DNA of 35,605 nt. Origin: Bodo saltans. Its lineage: Eukaryota; Euglenozoa; Kinetoplastea; Eubodonida; Bodonidae. How positions within the stretch are numbered: the stretch's first letter is position 1; the number at the start of each line of letters is the position of its first letter. The translations under genes were made by a program, and so were the position numbers. The notes under the pieces are model-generated. The model searched no databases and was not told where the DNA came from. It was given only the letters and a program-made list of their open reading frames with translations. The stretch lies in NCBI GenBank assembly GCA_001460835.1, contig CYKH01001907.1, positions 1 through 35,605 on the forward strand. The letters run 5' to 3'. Positions 27,469 to 35,605 of the stretch are shown here, piece after piece.

Positions 27469-27570
27469 GAATCTCGACGAACATGTAGCTACACTAGGTG
27501 CGAAAACCGAGGACAACCAAAAAAAAATAATCAGAGCGGAAACCGAACCCCAAAAAAGAAACGAAAAAAG

Positions 27571-27595
27571 ACAAACAAACAAACAAACAAACAAA
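27571..27595. repeat. ACAA tetranucleotide microsatellite
   Basis: About six tandem ACAA units embedded in A-rich spacer DNA. Confidence 0.9.
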
Positions 27596-27867
27596 AAAAA
27601 CAAAAACAAACCCAGATTCACTAGATCTCTTTTTCTTTTTACTAGACGAATGTTAGACACACGACACAGACAGAATACAACAAGAGTTGCCGTTTCCAGT
27701 GACGGAAATTCAAACGACACACCTCCCCTCACACTCTACAATTTTTTTGTTGAAAGGAAGCTCCAGGTTTTGGGAGCATGCACACAACTACAGTTCGAGG
27801 TTCTATTCGCGCTCATCGAATATCTTCTTTTGCTCTCAACGCATTTTGCAACTACTGACAATTTGTA

Positions 27868-27901
27868 GTTCCTCTTTCTCTTACTTCTCCTTACAACTAA
27901 G
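27868..27901 (+). promoter_or_regulatory. Putative trans-splice acceptor for EEP nuclease gene
   Basis: A 25-base pyrimidine-rich tract (27869-27893) with AG at 27900-27901, 36 bases before ATG 27937. Confidence 0.6.
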
Positions 27902-27936
27902 AATTTGTGTTAGTGTGGCTCCCTTAACGGCATATC

Positions 27937-29856
27937 ATGCGCCGCACGACGATCCTGTTGATGAAGGATGGCATCAGAGGCGAAAGCGTCTTCAACATCA
28001 AGACAAACATGAAGCCTATCGGTTCAAACTACATGTTTGAGAAAAGCGCCCCAGAGGACGCTCAAGCGTTGACTGCATTTTTTGATCGTGCGGAACTTCT
28101 CTTGAAGCAACGCCATGAAAAGTTCGCACCAGAGGACGAGGGTACTTATGTTCCCCCACTGAAGCGATCATGGGTGAAGGCACCTCCTTCTGTGCTGTCT
28201 ACGTCTGTGTCCAGAAGAGATTGGTTTCGGTTCATGTCGTTTAACTGGATGGCGGACAGCTTCACAACCTTTGACGACCAAGCAGCGCTCAAAGCGGTCC
28301 CCAAGAACAGCGCGGATGTTGCACCGACAACACCAGTGATTGAAGACAGCTCAACTTCTTCGTCAACAGCCCAGAAGGAGAAGGACACTCGCACGACAAC
28401 GCCTGTGATAGATTTAGAGGTTCGCATTCCTGCGTTTGCTCGTCCCGGTGCAAGTGAATCGAAGGACGGGAGCGGCTACGTCACATACGACCCAACCATC
28501 GACGTCTCCCTCCCTCCCTTTCTGGACCCCAACTATCGTCGTAGCTATCTTGTGAACGAGGTGCGCCACTATGATCCTGACCTCTTGTGCTTGAATGAGA
28601 TCAACAGGTCCCATTTTAACGAGAGCATCTGGAAATATCTACGGTCTCTCGGCTACGGTGTGCTGTACACCTCTAGCCGTGGATTCCGCGTGAAGGCGCT
28701 GCGCAAAGGTGATTTGGCCTCCTCGCCGAAGCACCTTGCGAAGGTTCCTGAACAGGAAGATATCGGTAACGTGTTATGCTTCCACAAGGCGCGATTTGTG
28801 CCAAACTTGATGCCCGGGGCGGAGCTGCCGAACCACCTGCACTTTGTTCAATTCTGCTCCTTGAAGGACAAAGTCACCAACATGGTGGTGCTTCTCGCGA
28901 ATGTGCAGCTCACCATTGGGGACACCATTGAGGCCCAATCGATTCGAGAACACGAGGCCAAGATGGTCCTCAAGATTCTTCAGAGTATCACACAAAACGA
29001 TGCGGACCGTTCCCACACAACTGTCATCGTCTGCGGCGATTTGAACTGCACCGATGACGAGGAGGGGTGCGTGCTAGCGATGCGTGAGAAGCTGTTCTCC
29101 GCGTATGATCTCGTCGGTGGGCCGCGGTGGACGACGTGGTGTAAGTCAAAGAACGGCGGGGCACCAAATGCATATTACGAGACCAACAGAGGATTCCACC
29201 AGGCCTCCAATCAAAGTATATCCCGTGACGCACAAATGCAAGTGGCGATTCAACGTCGTGTTGAGGATCGAGGATTTGGGAGGACCGATGCAGCCGTAGC
29301 GGCAGCGGCGGAGAAGGTAGCACGCTCCTTATCATCATCAACAACTGCGTCGGACTCTGTTCCCGTAGTTCCACGCAAGAGGAAGATCGAGAAGCGTTTC
29401 ACCAACCCTAAGTTTCCGTGGCTCAGCGAGGTGCGCGTGGTGGATGCGGACGATGTTGCAGCAACTCCCACGGCCAAGGCATCCACACCCTCTTCTGCCG
29501 AGGAATCCGTGCCGCCGACTCCTGCGGCAAGTGAAGTAAGCGCTGCGCCTTCTTCGTCTTCTAGCGCCGCTGTGGAACATTCCTCATCCTCTGCTTCCCC
29601 CAGCGTCGATATGGTGGAACAAGAGCGCCGCATCCAGCTGCATCAAGGGATTATCAAACGAACTCAAGACTTTATCTTCTACGATCCCAACACCCTTGCC
29701 CTGCACAAGGTGCTGGATGTCCCGGACGACATGGAGATAGACGATGTGCAGATGCTGCCTTCTACGAAGCACCCCTCTCATCACATTCCGCTGATTATCG
29801 ACGTATCGTTCAATGATATCTTACCTGACGTGGGGATGATGACCTCAAAGCCATAA
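27937..29856 (+). CDS. EEP-family (CCR4/Angel/nocturnin-like) nuclease
   Basis: An endonuclease/exonuclease/phosphatase-fold enzyme, most like Mg-dependent 3'-5' poly(A) or RNA exonucleases. Of 639 residues, the fold begins at FRFMSFNWMAD. Catalytic blocks follow: DLLCLNEIN with metal-binding E221, a strand region IGNVLCFHKARF, GDLNC with D368 and N370, and QDFIFYD with D578. The terminal SHHIPL block carries the catalytic His616. The residue before that His is normally Asp (SDH) in this family and is His here. Two inserts enlarge the protein: an acidic Ser/Thr-rich loop before the LNE block and a roughly 130-residue Ala/Ser/Pro-rich loop (about 29280-29620) between the GDLNC and DFIFYD blocks. 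The roughly 85-residue N-terminal extension is of unknown function. RNA versus phosphodiester lipid/sugar substrate is inferred from overall resemblance. Confidence 0.82.
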   Translation: MRRTTILLMKDGIRGESVFNIKTNMKPIGSNYMFEKSAPEDAQALTAFFDRAELLLKQRHEKFAPEDEGTYVPPLKRSWVKAPPSVLSTSVSRRDWFRFMSFNWMADSFTTFDDQAALKAVPKNSADVAPTTPVIEDSSTSSSTAQKEKDTRTTTPVIDLEVRIPAFARPGASESKDGSGYVTYDPTIDVSLPPFLDPNYRRSYLVNEVRHYDPDLLCLNEINRSHFNESIWKYLRSLGYGVLYTSSRGFRVKALRKGDLASSPKHLAKVPEQEDIGNVLCFHKARFVPNLMPGAELPNHLHFVQFCSLKDKVTNMVVLLANVQLTIGDTIEAQSIREHEAKMVLKILQSITQNDADRSHTTVIVCGDLNCTDDEEGCVLAMREKLFSAYDLVGGPRWTTWCKSKNGGAPNAYYETNRGFHQASNQSISRDAQMQVAIQRRVEDRGFGRTDAAVAAAAEKVARSLSSSTTASDSVPVVPRKRKIEKRFTNPKFPWLSEVRVVDADDVAATPTAKASTPSSAEESVPPTPAASEVSAAPSSSSSAAVEHSSSSASPSVDMVEQERRIQLHQGIIKRTQDFIFYDPNTLALHKVLDVPDDMEIDDVQMLPSTKHPSHHIPLIIDVSFNDILPDVGMMTSKP

Positions 29857-30068
29857 CACAACAAGGAAAGGAATGGAGAGAGGATGGTGATACTTCCTTC
29901 TGATGACCTTTGCTGTGCCAATGACATCTTTGACCTTTTGCTGTTTTCGTCGAGAGATAGCAACACTTTTTTTGTGGGGCCAGTGTTTTGTGGCCTCGTG
30001 AAATGAATATGATGATAAAAAGTGCGCACGTTCACGTTGCGGCTGTTTGAATCTGTTAACGAACACAC

Positions 30069-30107
30069 TTTTGCTCTCTTTTTTTGTTTTTTTTTGGACC
30101 TGTGAAG
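30069..30107 (+). promoter_or_regulatory. Putative trans-splice acceptor for CNB-domain gene
   Basis: Long T-rich tract (30069-30095), first AG at 30106-30107, 38 bases before ATG 30145. Confidence 0.6.
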
Positions 30108-30144
30108 TAGAACATCACACACAATTGAAAAGAAAAGCCACACG

Positions 30145-33100
30145 ATGCTCCCAGCCATCGGGAAGCCTGCCAAGGCTCCCACCCAGCACGACATCGGACA
30201 GCGAACAAAAGCGACCTCACGACTTCAGAACAGCAATGTCGAACCCACCGCTACTACTACACCAGAGTTGAAGTCGGCGAGTGCAACCGTGAAATCGAAC
30301 GAAAAGACAAAAAAGAAGGATAGCAAAGCAGCAACCACAACAGGAACATCACTGCCTTCAGGGAAGGCAACGACAAAGAAGCGTCAAGCCACCACAAACA
30401 ATAATTTCATCGTGGCAGCAGCAGCAGGTGCCTCGCCGCTGCCGTTGCTGCAAGCAGCGGAAGACGACGCGCCTCTTCTCCCCCTCCTTCACAACAAAAG
30501 CCGAAGGAGCACTGATATTTCAAGAGACACCGCCACACCAACCCTCCCCTCGTTAGCGGCAAGTCGCACTTCCATACTCGGGGATCACACCAGTGGTGTG
30601 TATCCTCCTGCGGCGGCGCCGGTAGAGCAACCACCAACAGCGAGCCCAACGGCCAGTCCAGTGAGGGGCACTCCACCTCCCTACGCTGCCCCCCATCCTG
30701 AGCCCGTATCGAGGGGCGGGTACAGTGCGTACGACATGGACGACTATTACGCACCGACGACTGGCCGATCCACTGCAAACGGCACCAGGAGACTTCGTGA
30801 CATGGAGCCCAATAGTGTAGAGTATGTGTACGAACGGCACCGACGACGTTGCCGCACGACCACGCCCACAAGCTCGCTCCCAACCAGCGCACAGCGACAA
30901 CGTGGCAACCACAACAACACAACGAATCATGAGATGTCCTTAGAAAGTGCTCGTCGCGCCCAAGCGGATGCGACGTTTTCTTCTATGATCGACAACCTTG
31001 GAGTCCTGGACGAGGAAACGCGTCGAGACATTCGTGAAAAGCTTCTTCCCAAAAAGATCGTGGAGGATGCGTTTGACATGACATTTTCGCAACGATTGAA
31101 GCACGTTGTGGCACGCAACAAACCAGAATGCTTAATTGCAGCCCAGGCACACAGAGACCAGCTCTTGCAAGATTTATTTCAACGAGGATCGGAGCTTGTG
31201 GAGAGACACGAGCAGCGCGTTCACGACATCGAAGAACATCAGCGAAATCATCAAGCGGCTAAGCGTGAGGCCCACCTGCAAGGCGTGCGCCAGTCGTGGT
31301 TAGAGTCGATGCGTGCCGTGCAGTTTGCCACTGGCCTGATGGATTACTTGCAGTCACTGAAGTCTATCGCGACGCTCAAGCGAACGATGCTGCCCCTCGT
31401 CATCCGAAAAGCGAAGGTCATTCGCAAGCGGTGGGATAGGCAGGCCATCACGGAGATGCGGCTCGATGACAACCCAGTGCCGACCCCAAGCATGATCCGA
31501 CAGATGCAGGGGCAATTCTTCGAAGGCTGGTCTGATCAGGAGTTAAACGGTCTTATCCGCACCGCCAAGCCAGTTAGTTTCTTAGAAGGCGAGTACTTGA
31601 TGTTTGAGGGGGACTACGACAGAGTCATGTACCTCATCACCAAGGGTAGTGTAGAGGTGCAGATCCGTGATAAGAAACTCAAAGAAAAGCGACGAAGGGC
31701 AGAATTTAGCGCCGCGAGGTTCCCAGTGCAAGCACCCGCGTACGTTGGTGAGTTTGCGCTGCTGTGCAAGGAGCCTCGGTCGGCGTCGATTCAATGTATC
31801 ACCGATGTGGACACCTGGGTGGTCTCCGCAAAGAACTTCGATGCCGTAGTAGAGCTGCTATCCCCTGAGATTGCCCAAAAGCAGCAAGAAGCCACGGATC
31901 TGCGTAGGAAAGCAAATTTGCGAAAGTATTTCTCCCTCCGCCCTGAGGTGATCCGAAAGAACAAATACTTCTCTGGGTGGGACCTTGCCGTGCTTCGGGA
32001 CATGTCAGCAGCACTGGAACCACTGGTGCTCCGAGCGAACAATCGCTTGTACCGAGAGGGAGAGTACGAACCTGCGTTGTATTTTATTGCGGACGGTAAA
32101 ATCCGCATGACAAAGCCAACAGAGCCATCAGAGCCGCACACAGACTACGGCCCTGGTGACGTGATTGGCGCGTTCGAAACTTTTTTCGTGCAGGAGCGTC
32201 GATCCCAAACCGCCACATGCCTTGTGAATTGTGACTTATGGAAACTCACTCGCCAACAATTACTAGATTTAGGAATGAGCGACCCTGGGTCCCTCGTCGC
32301 AAGCAAGTTCGTGGTGCAGGAGTCCAAGACCGCCGATATGTACAAACTCCCCAAAGCCCCTGCATACGTCACCCAAGATCCGTACCTCAGTTTTATCCTC
32401 CCCACCTCTCAACTTCAAATTCTCTGGCAGCTTGGAGTACCACGCGTCGTGGGTGCAGGAGAACATCTCTCCATCGAAGGAGACGATGCGAAGTACATCT
32501 ACTTTGTGGTGCTCGGCTCTTTCCACATCTCCCACCTGGACAAGGATCTCAAGAAGTATGACGATAAGGTGGTGGTATCCCCCATCCTTGGCGGCGTGCA
32601 TACCGGTGCCCACTACACAAACGACAATCTAAAATCCATGTTCCCTAGCGTGACGTACTGCGAGATCCCCAAGGTCGGCTCACAGGCAGTGAAGCCGCTG
32701 AAGTCCTTTCGGCGGCAATCAGTGCATCAAACACCCGGAGGTGGCCCTTTGGCAGGTACCACCACGAGCAGCAGCATGCGACAAGCATCGAAACACAACA
32801 TGTCAGCTGCCTCCTTGGGCCTTGACAGCAATTTAACGATTGCTCAAAAGGAAGGCTGCATCGGTGTGGTGCTCGGTGCGTATGAGTTTGCAGCCCGTCA
32901 ATCCCGGTGGAACGCCACCTACCGATGCTCGTCCATGTGCGAAGTATTTGTAGTGGAGAGGGAAGCGCTGGAGGCGCAACTTCCTGAACCTTTGGTGCAG
33001 ATGCATCGCAGTTCCACCCTGCAGACTCGAATTCTGATTGAGTCGTTTCTGAATCGCAATGCAGCGAGCCTCCTTGCGCTTCCTGCGGCGCAGAAGGTGA

Positions 33101-33198
33101 CGGGGTTGTACTTGGCGATGAAGGCACAGGAGAAGCAGAAAGATAAGACGCCACGAACGGGAAAACAAGACAAGAAGCGGGCCGGTGCGCTCAAATAA
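30145..33198 (+). CDS. Protein with three cyclic-nucleotide-binding-like domains
   Basis: A 1017-residue signalling protein. The first 260 residues are low-complexity, rich in Pro, Thr and Ala; a helical region follows (about 265-450). CNB-like domain 1 (about 475-570) contains a canonical phosphate-binding cassette, VGEFALLCKEPRSAS, with G535, E536 and R545 in the places that bind the cyclic phosphate. Domain 2 (about 615-710; LYREGEYEPALYFIADGKI, then GDVIGAFETFFVQERRSQTAT) has the fold pattern but lacks the cassette Glu. Domain 3 (about 755-930; EHLSIEGDDAKYIYFVVLGSF) has only the first half of the pattern, with an insert containing RRQS at 856-859, a consensus PKA site. The C-terminus is basic. 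It is too long, and has one CNB domain too many, for a PKA regulatory subunit. A relative of the kinetoplastid cAMP-response protein CARP1 is possible. The ligand is unknown. Confidence 0.85.
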   Translation: MLPAIGKPAKAPTQHDIGQRTKATSRLQNSNVEPTATTTPELKSASATVKSNEKTKKKDSKAATTTGTSLPSGKATTKKRQATTNNNFIVAAAAGASPLPLLQAAEDDAPLLPLLHNKSRRSTDISRDTATPTLPSLAASRTSILGDHTSGVYPPAAAPVEQPPTASPTASPVRGTPPPYAAPHPEPVSRGGYSAYDMDDYYAPTTGRSTANGTRRLRDMEPNSVEYVYERHRRRCRTTTPTSSLPTSAQRQRGNHNNTTNHEMSLESARRAQADATFSSMIDNLGVLDEETRRDIREKLLPKKIVEDAFDMTFSQRLKHVVARNKPECLIAAQAHRDQLLQDLFQRGSELVERHEQRVHDIEEHQRNHQAAKREAHLQGVRQSWLESMRAVQFATGLMDYLQSLKSIATLKRTMLPLVIRKAKVIRKRWDRQAITEMRLDDNPVPTPSMIRQMQGQFFEGWSDQELNGLIRTAKPVSFLEGEYLMFEGDYDRVMYLITKGSVEVQIRDKKLKEKRRRAEFSAARFPVQAPAYVGEFALLCKEPRSASIQCITDVDTWVVSAKNFDAVVELLSPEIAQKQQEATDLRRKANLRKYFSLRPEVIRKNKYFSGWDLAVLRDMSAALEPLVLRANNRLYREGEYEPALYFIADGKIRMTKPTEPSEPHTDYGPGDVIGAFETFFVQERRSQTATCLVNCDLWKLTRQQLLDLGMSDPGSLVASKFVVQESKTADMYKLPKAPAYVTQDPYLSFILPTSQLQILWQLGVPRVVGAGEHLSIEGDDAKYIYFVVLGSFHISHLDKDLKKYDDKVVVSPILGGVHTGAHYTNDNLKSMFPSVTYCEIPKVGSQAVKPLKSFRRQSVHQTPGGGPLAGTTTSSSMRQASKHNMSAASLGLDSNLTIAQKEGCIGVVLGAYEFAARQSRWNATYRCSSMCEVFVVEREALEAQLPEPLVQMHRSSTLQTRILIESFLNRNAASLLALPAAQKVTGLYLAMKAQEKQKDKTPRTGKQDKKRAGALK

Positions 33199-34285
33199 GA
33201 GTGAAGGATGGTTAGCAATCAGATGAACGGGACAACTGATGCATTTATATTATAACATTTTGTTTTATTTGTAGTTGTAGATATGTCTTGCTTGTTTGCT
33301 TTCCCCTCCCCCCCACAAACAATTGTTTACAGCGTGTGGTGCGCGCTTCTGTGTTTTTTCCCCGCGACGGTGCGTGTGTCTTTCAGTTTTCTTTACCCAA
33401 CCCCACTCAGGCAACTCGAACGTTGGTGACATGACGTGCAAGCGAGGGGGAATTATATGCACCCTCCATTAACATCGCCTTTCCCCCGCAGCAGTAAATA
33501 CGAGCGAAATAAAAGGCCACATCACACGAACACGTGGTGCACGAGGTACACACTCGGCAGCAACTTTTGCAAAAGATGCCTTTTTCTATTTTCACCAACC
33601 CCCGCCCACTCAAATGGCACATTTTGAGAACAGTGAAGACGGAGAGGTTGTCACGCACCCCAAAAGGCGTCCCCTTTCAAAAAAAAAGAGTCGTTTTTTT
33701 TTTTTCTAGCTCACCACTAACCCTCTCAATCACCCCCATCCATATGTTTTTTCTTCTATCACTCACACACTAAGAGCCTATCAACCCATTTTTGCAAATG
33801 TGTTAGCCCTCTCCCCTTGCTCCGCTGAAGGTGCACACACACACGAGGTCGTGTTTGTGTTGAACAAAGGAGTGAGTCCCCAGTGCCGAAGAACTTTTGT
33901 CGTGCGGCGGTGGTGGAAAAGACCATTTCATCTCAGAGAAAGAATGATAGTGAGCGGGAAAACAACGTACACTCGACGACAAACACAGCTCGCACCTCCC
34001 CACACCTCTCATGTTGCTTTTCTTTCCACCCATCATTCTTCTGAACGCGGACCCATATCGTTGTTGCCGCCGTGTGTGCTGTTTCTACATCCCATGCTTT
34101 GTACAATAAATTTATATCCTCTTTTGCTTTCAGATCGCAATGACACGCTTGCCATCTTTTCAAGTTTATTTTTTGATGCGATTGTGTTGAAACCAACGTT
34201 TTCCTAGCTCTGAATGCCGCGACCTTTCTCGTCTTGTTCTCTTGACAGAGAGTTTTTTTTGTCCTTCGAGCGGTCTCATATCAAA
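33199..34285. other. Long intergenic region
   Basis: About 1.1 kb with alternating pyrimidine-rich and A-rich stretches. It includes C/T tracts at 33298-33315 and T runs near 33695-33706. A CA repeat of about six units lies at 33832-33843. No ATG-led coding-like frame or recognisable RNA was found. The right end contains the acceptor of the last gene. Confidence 0.5.
34224..34248 (+). promoter_or_regulatory. Putative trans-splice acceptor for last gene
   Basis: CTTTCTCGTCTTGTTCTCTTGACAG, a strong pyrimidine tract with AG at 34247-34248; the first ATG after it is 34286. Confidence 0.6.
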
Positions 34286-35605
34286 ATGTCTAAGCGATCT
34301 GCCACAATTCCGGTAGAGTGCGTTGTTGCCCCAGCAGATGACGACGTGGAAGTGCCTCAGCAATCAAGCGACGCCGCTGCAGCGCTGCTTATCGAGGGTG
34401 ATGCGACGACGTACGAGTCCCGTCATGTTCGCAGTCTGCGAGCTGCACGAGTGACCGTTCGCCCCAAGGCCCTGCGATGCTGTCCCCCAAAAAGAACCAC
34501 CTGGAGTACAAATGGACCCCTGCTGAGCGCCCCGCAGCATCTGTGGTCTGTGAGGTGGTGCGAACAATGCAACCTGCGGACGGATGCGATGCGGAGCAAC
34601 AACAGCAGCAGGGCACGGAGGACGAGGAACTGCAAGACGTCTCAGCTGTCTGCGGTGATGAGGAAGAGCACGTAGGTACATGCGTTGCTGACATGACTGC
34701 AGTCAACGTGTCAGTAATCGAGCACGACGAAACCCTAGAGGAGTTTGCTCGCGTGCGAAAGGATCTCGAGGAGGCGGCTTTACATAGTCGCAAGACGGCT
34801 GCTGTAGATTGGAGCCGTGCTGAGGAGCCGCCTTATGTAGATCGCATGTCGATGCTGCCGCACCGTTCAGGAATCTATTATCACGGAATTCCGCAAGGGT
34901 CTGCTGCACGCGCTGCCGCCGCCGCATCGCAACTTCAGAACTCACTTCTCTTGTCTGCGTCGCAGCAGCAACCGCAACAGAAACAAGACCGTAACCCTCT
35001 CAACATCCGCACCAACACACGCACCGCCTCTTCGTGGCAGGACTTGGACAGCCTTGTGGAGCGGTCGATTCTTTGCGATGTCCCAGCCGAAGATTTGAAG
35101 CCAATCGCCAAAGCGCTTCGCAGTGAGAAGGCGACAATGCTCCTTGAAGGCTATTTGAGCGAGGCCGATAAGAAAGCGCTTCGCGCTCAACCGCTCCTTC
35201 CAAGCATTTCGGCGTCGTCCTCGGCTCTGTCCACCGCACGTGACACTCTTATTGACTCCCAACGTACGCACCAACCTCAGCCTCTCGGATGTGATGAGGA
35301 TGTTGACCCGCTTCAACAATTTATTGATGCAGAGAACATCATTGAGCGCCGCAGGTTTGTTGGCGAGAAGTGGCTCGACAAAATCACACTCTTTCAGTCG
35401 CTGGAAATCTTCCGCGTGATGTTCCAACGGCGGTACCGAGAAAAGCGCCAGGAAGGCGTGATGACAGAGGTCGTAAAGTTGGGATTGCGGCGATGGTGGC
35501 GACAGACAGAGCGGCGCCTTCGTGCAGAACGTGTCGCACCTGCATTCCCCAAACCACCACTTGCCCTTCGGTTGAAGAAGACGTGCCCGTTTTTAATTGA
35601 CTGGC
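34286..35605 (+). CDS. Unrecognised protein, partial at window end, frame break near 34484
   Basis: Translation from the first ATG after the acceptor (34286; MSKRSATIPVECVVAP...) stays coding-like for about 65 codons, then ends at a stop after shadowing another frame. The frame one base earlier (open from 34402; first ATG 34477, MLSPKKNHLEYKW) runs open to the window end. One missing base in the CCCCCAAAAA homopolymer at 34484-34493 would join the two into a single reading frame. The continuing part has an acidic Gln-rich segment, an Ala-rich stretch, LDSLVERSILCDVP, and a highly basic helical region (RRYREKRQ; LRRWWRQTERRLRAER). No known domain is recognised. If the break is real, translation would have to start at 34477. 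Confidence 0.65.

Larger units (their letters stand above)
27469..27936. other. Intergenic spacer
   Basis: Contains a microsatellite of ACAA units and the pyrimidine-rich acceptor region for the next gene. No gene recognised. A GTTCGAGGTTC stretch near 27794 is only superficially like a tRNA B box. Confidence 0.5.

Noticed and set aside
27790-27805. tRNA B-box-like GTTCGAGGTTC
   Set aside because: The last conserved base of the box does not fit, and no acceptor stem or cloverleaf can be drawn around it.
33800-34207. 135-codon frame in the long 3' spacer
   Set aside because: It starts with GTG, has no domain or coding-like composition, and runs through pyrimidine-rich untranslated-type sequence.
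34440-34495. A cis-intron explaining the frame change in the last gene
   Set aside because: Cis-introns are extremely rare in kinetoplastids and no branch or pyrimidine tract is visible. A one-base change in the homopolymer explains the break more simply.

Overview
The window looks like nuclear DNA of a free-living kinetoplastid (a Bodo-type euglenozoan; genus inferred, not proven). All convincing genes lie on the + strand, as expected of one polycistronic transcription unit. They are intron-less and separated by short AT- or pyrimidine-rich spacers. Nearly every start codon follows a pyrimidine tract and an AG, as spliced-leader trans-splicing requires. Several products are kinetoplastid-typical: a FUT1-like GT11 fucosyltransferase, a kinesin-13, a cyclic-nucleotide-binding-domain protein and a P-loop NTPase/nuclease of the RHS/Crinkler (CR) type.

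Layout. Bases 1-98 hold a perfect 39-bp inverted repeat at the extreme left edge. Bases 127-575 are a decayed fragment of an RBR/ZZ zinc-finger gene. Then come a GT11 fucosyltransferase (1088-2350), the intact RBR/ZZ gene (2539-4695), and a second decayed fragment holding only its C-terminal ZZ finger (5020-5226). Next is a formate/nitrite transporter that looks damaged at both ends (5810-6538), followed by 1.2 kb without a convincing gene. After that come a CMPK2/thymidylate-kinase-like enzyme (7773-8660), an unknown membrane-anchored protein (8918-9709), a BSD-domain protein (10068-12347) and the CR-type NTPase-nuclease (12504-15287).

The centre holds two overlapping reading frames (15576-16979 and 16810-20865). 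They most likely form one gene of about 1,750 codons broken by a +1 frame change, encoding a membrane protein with a beta-propeller-like middle and a cysteine-rich C-terminus. The right part has a probable mitochondrial SAM-like/coiled-coil protein (21373-22062), the propionyl-CoA carboxylase alpha chain (22288-24291), kinesin-13 (24907-27468), an EEP-family nuclease (27937-29856), a protein with three cyclic-nucleotide-binding-like domains (30145-33198), and the start of an unrecognised gene that runs off the end with a frame break at a homopolymer.

The genes do not form one pathway, which is normal for kinetoplastid transcription units. The left 5 kb behaves like a small birth-and-death locus for the RBR/ZZ family. 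The remainder mixes metabolism, cytoskeleton, RNA turnover and signalling, with one transposon-linked CR-type gene among them. Three genes show frame breaks, so read-level checking of this assembly is worthwhile.
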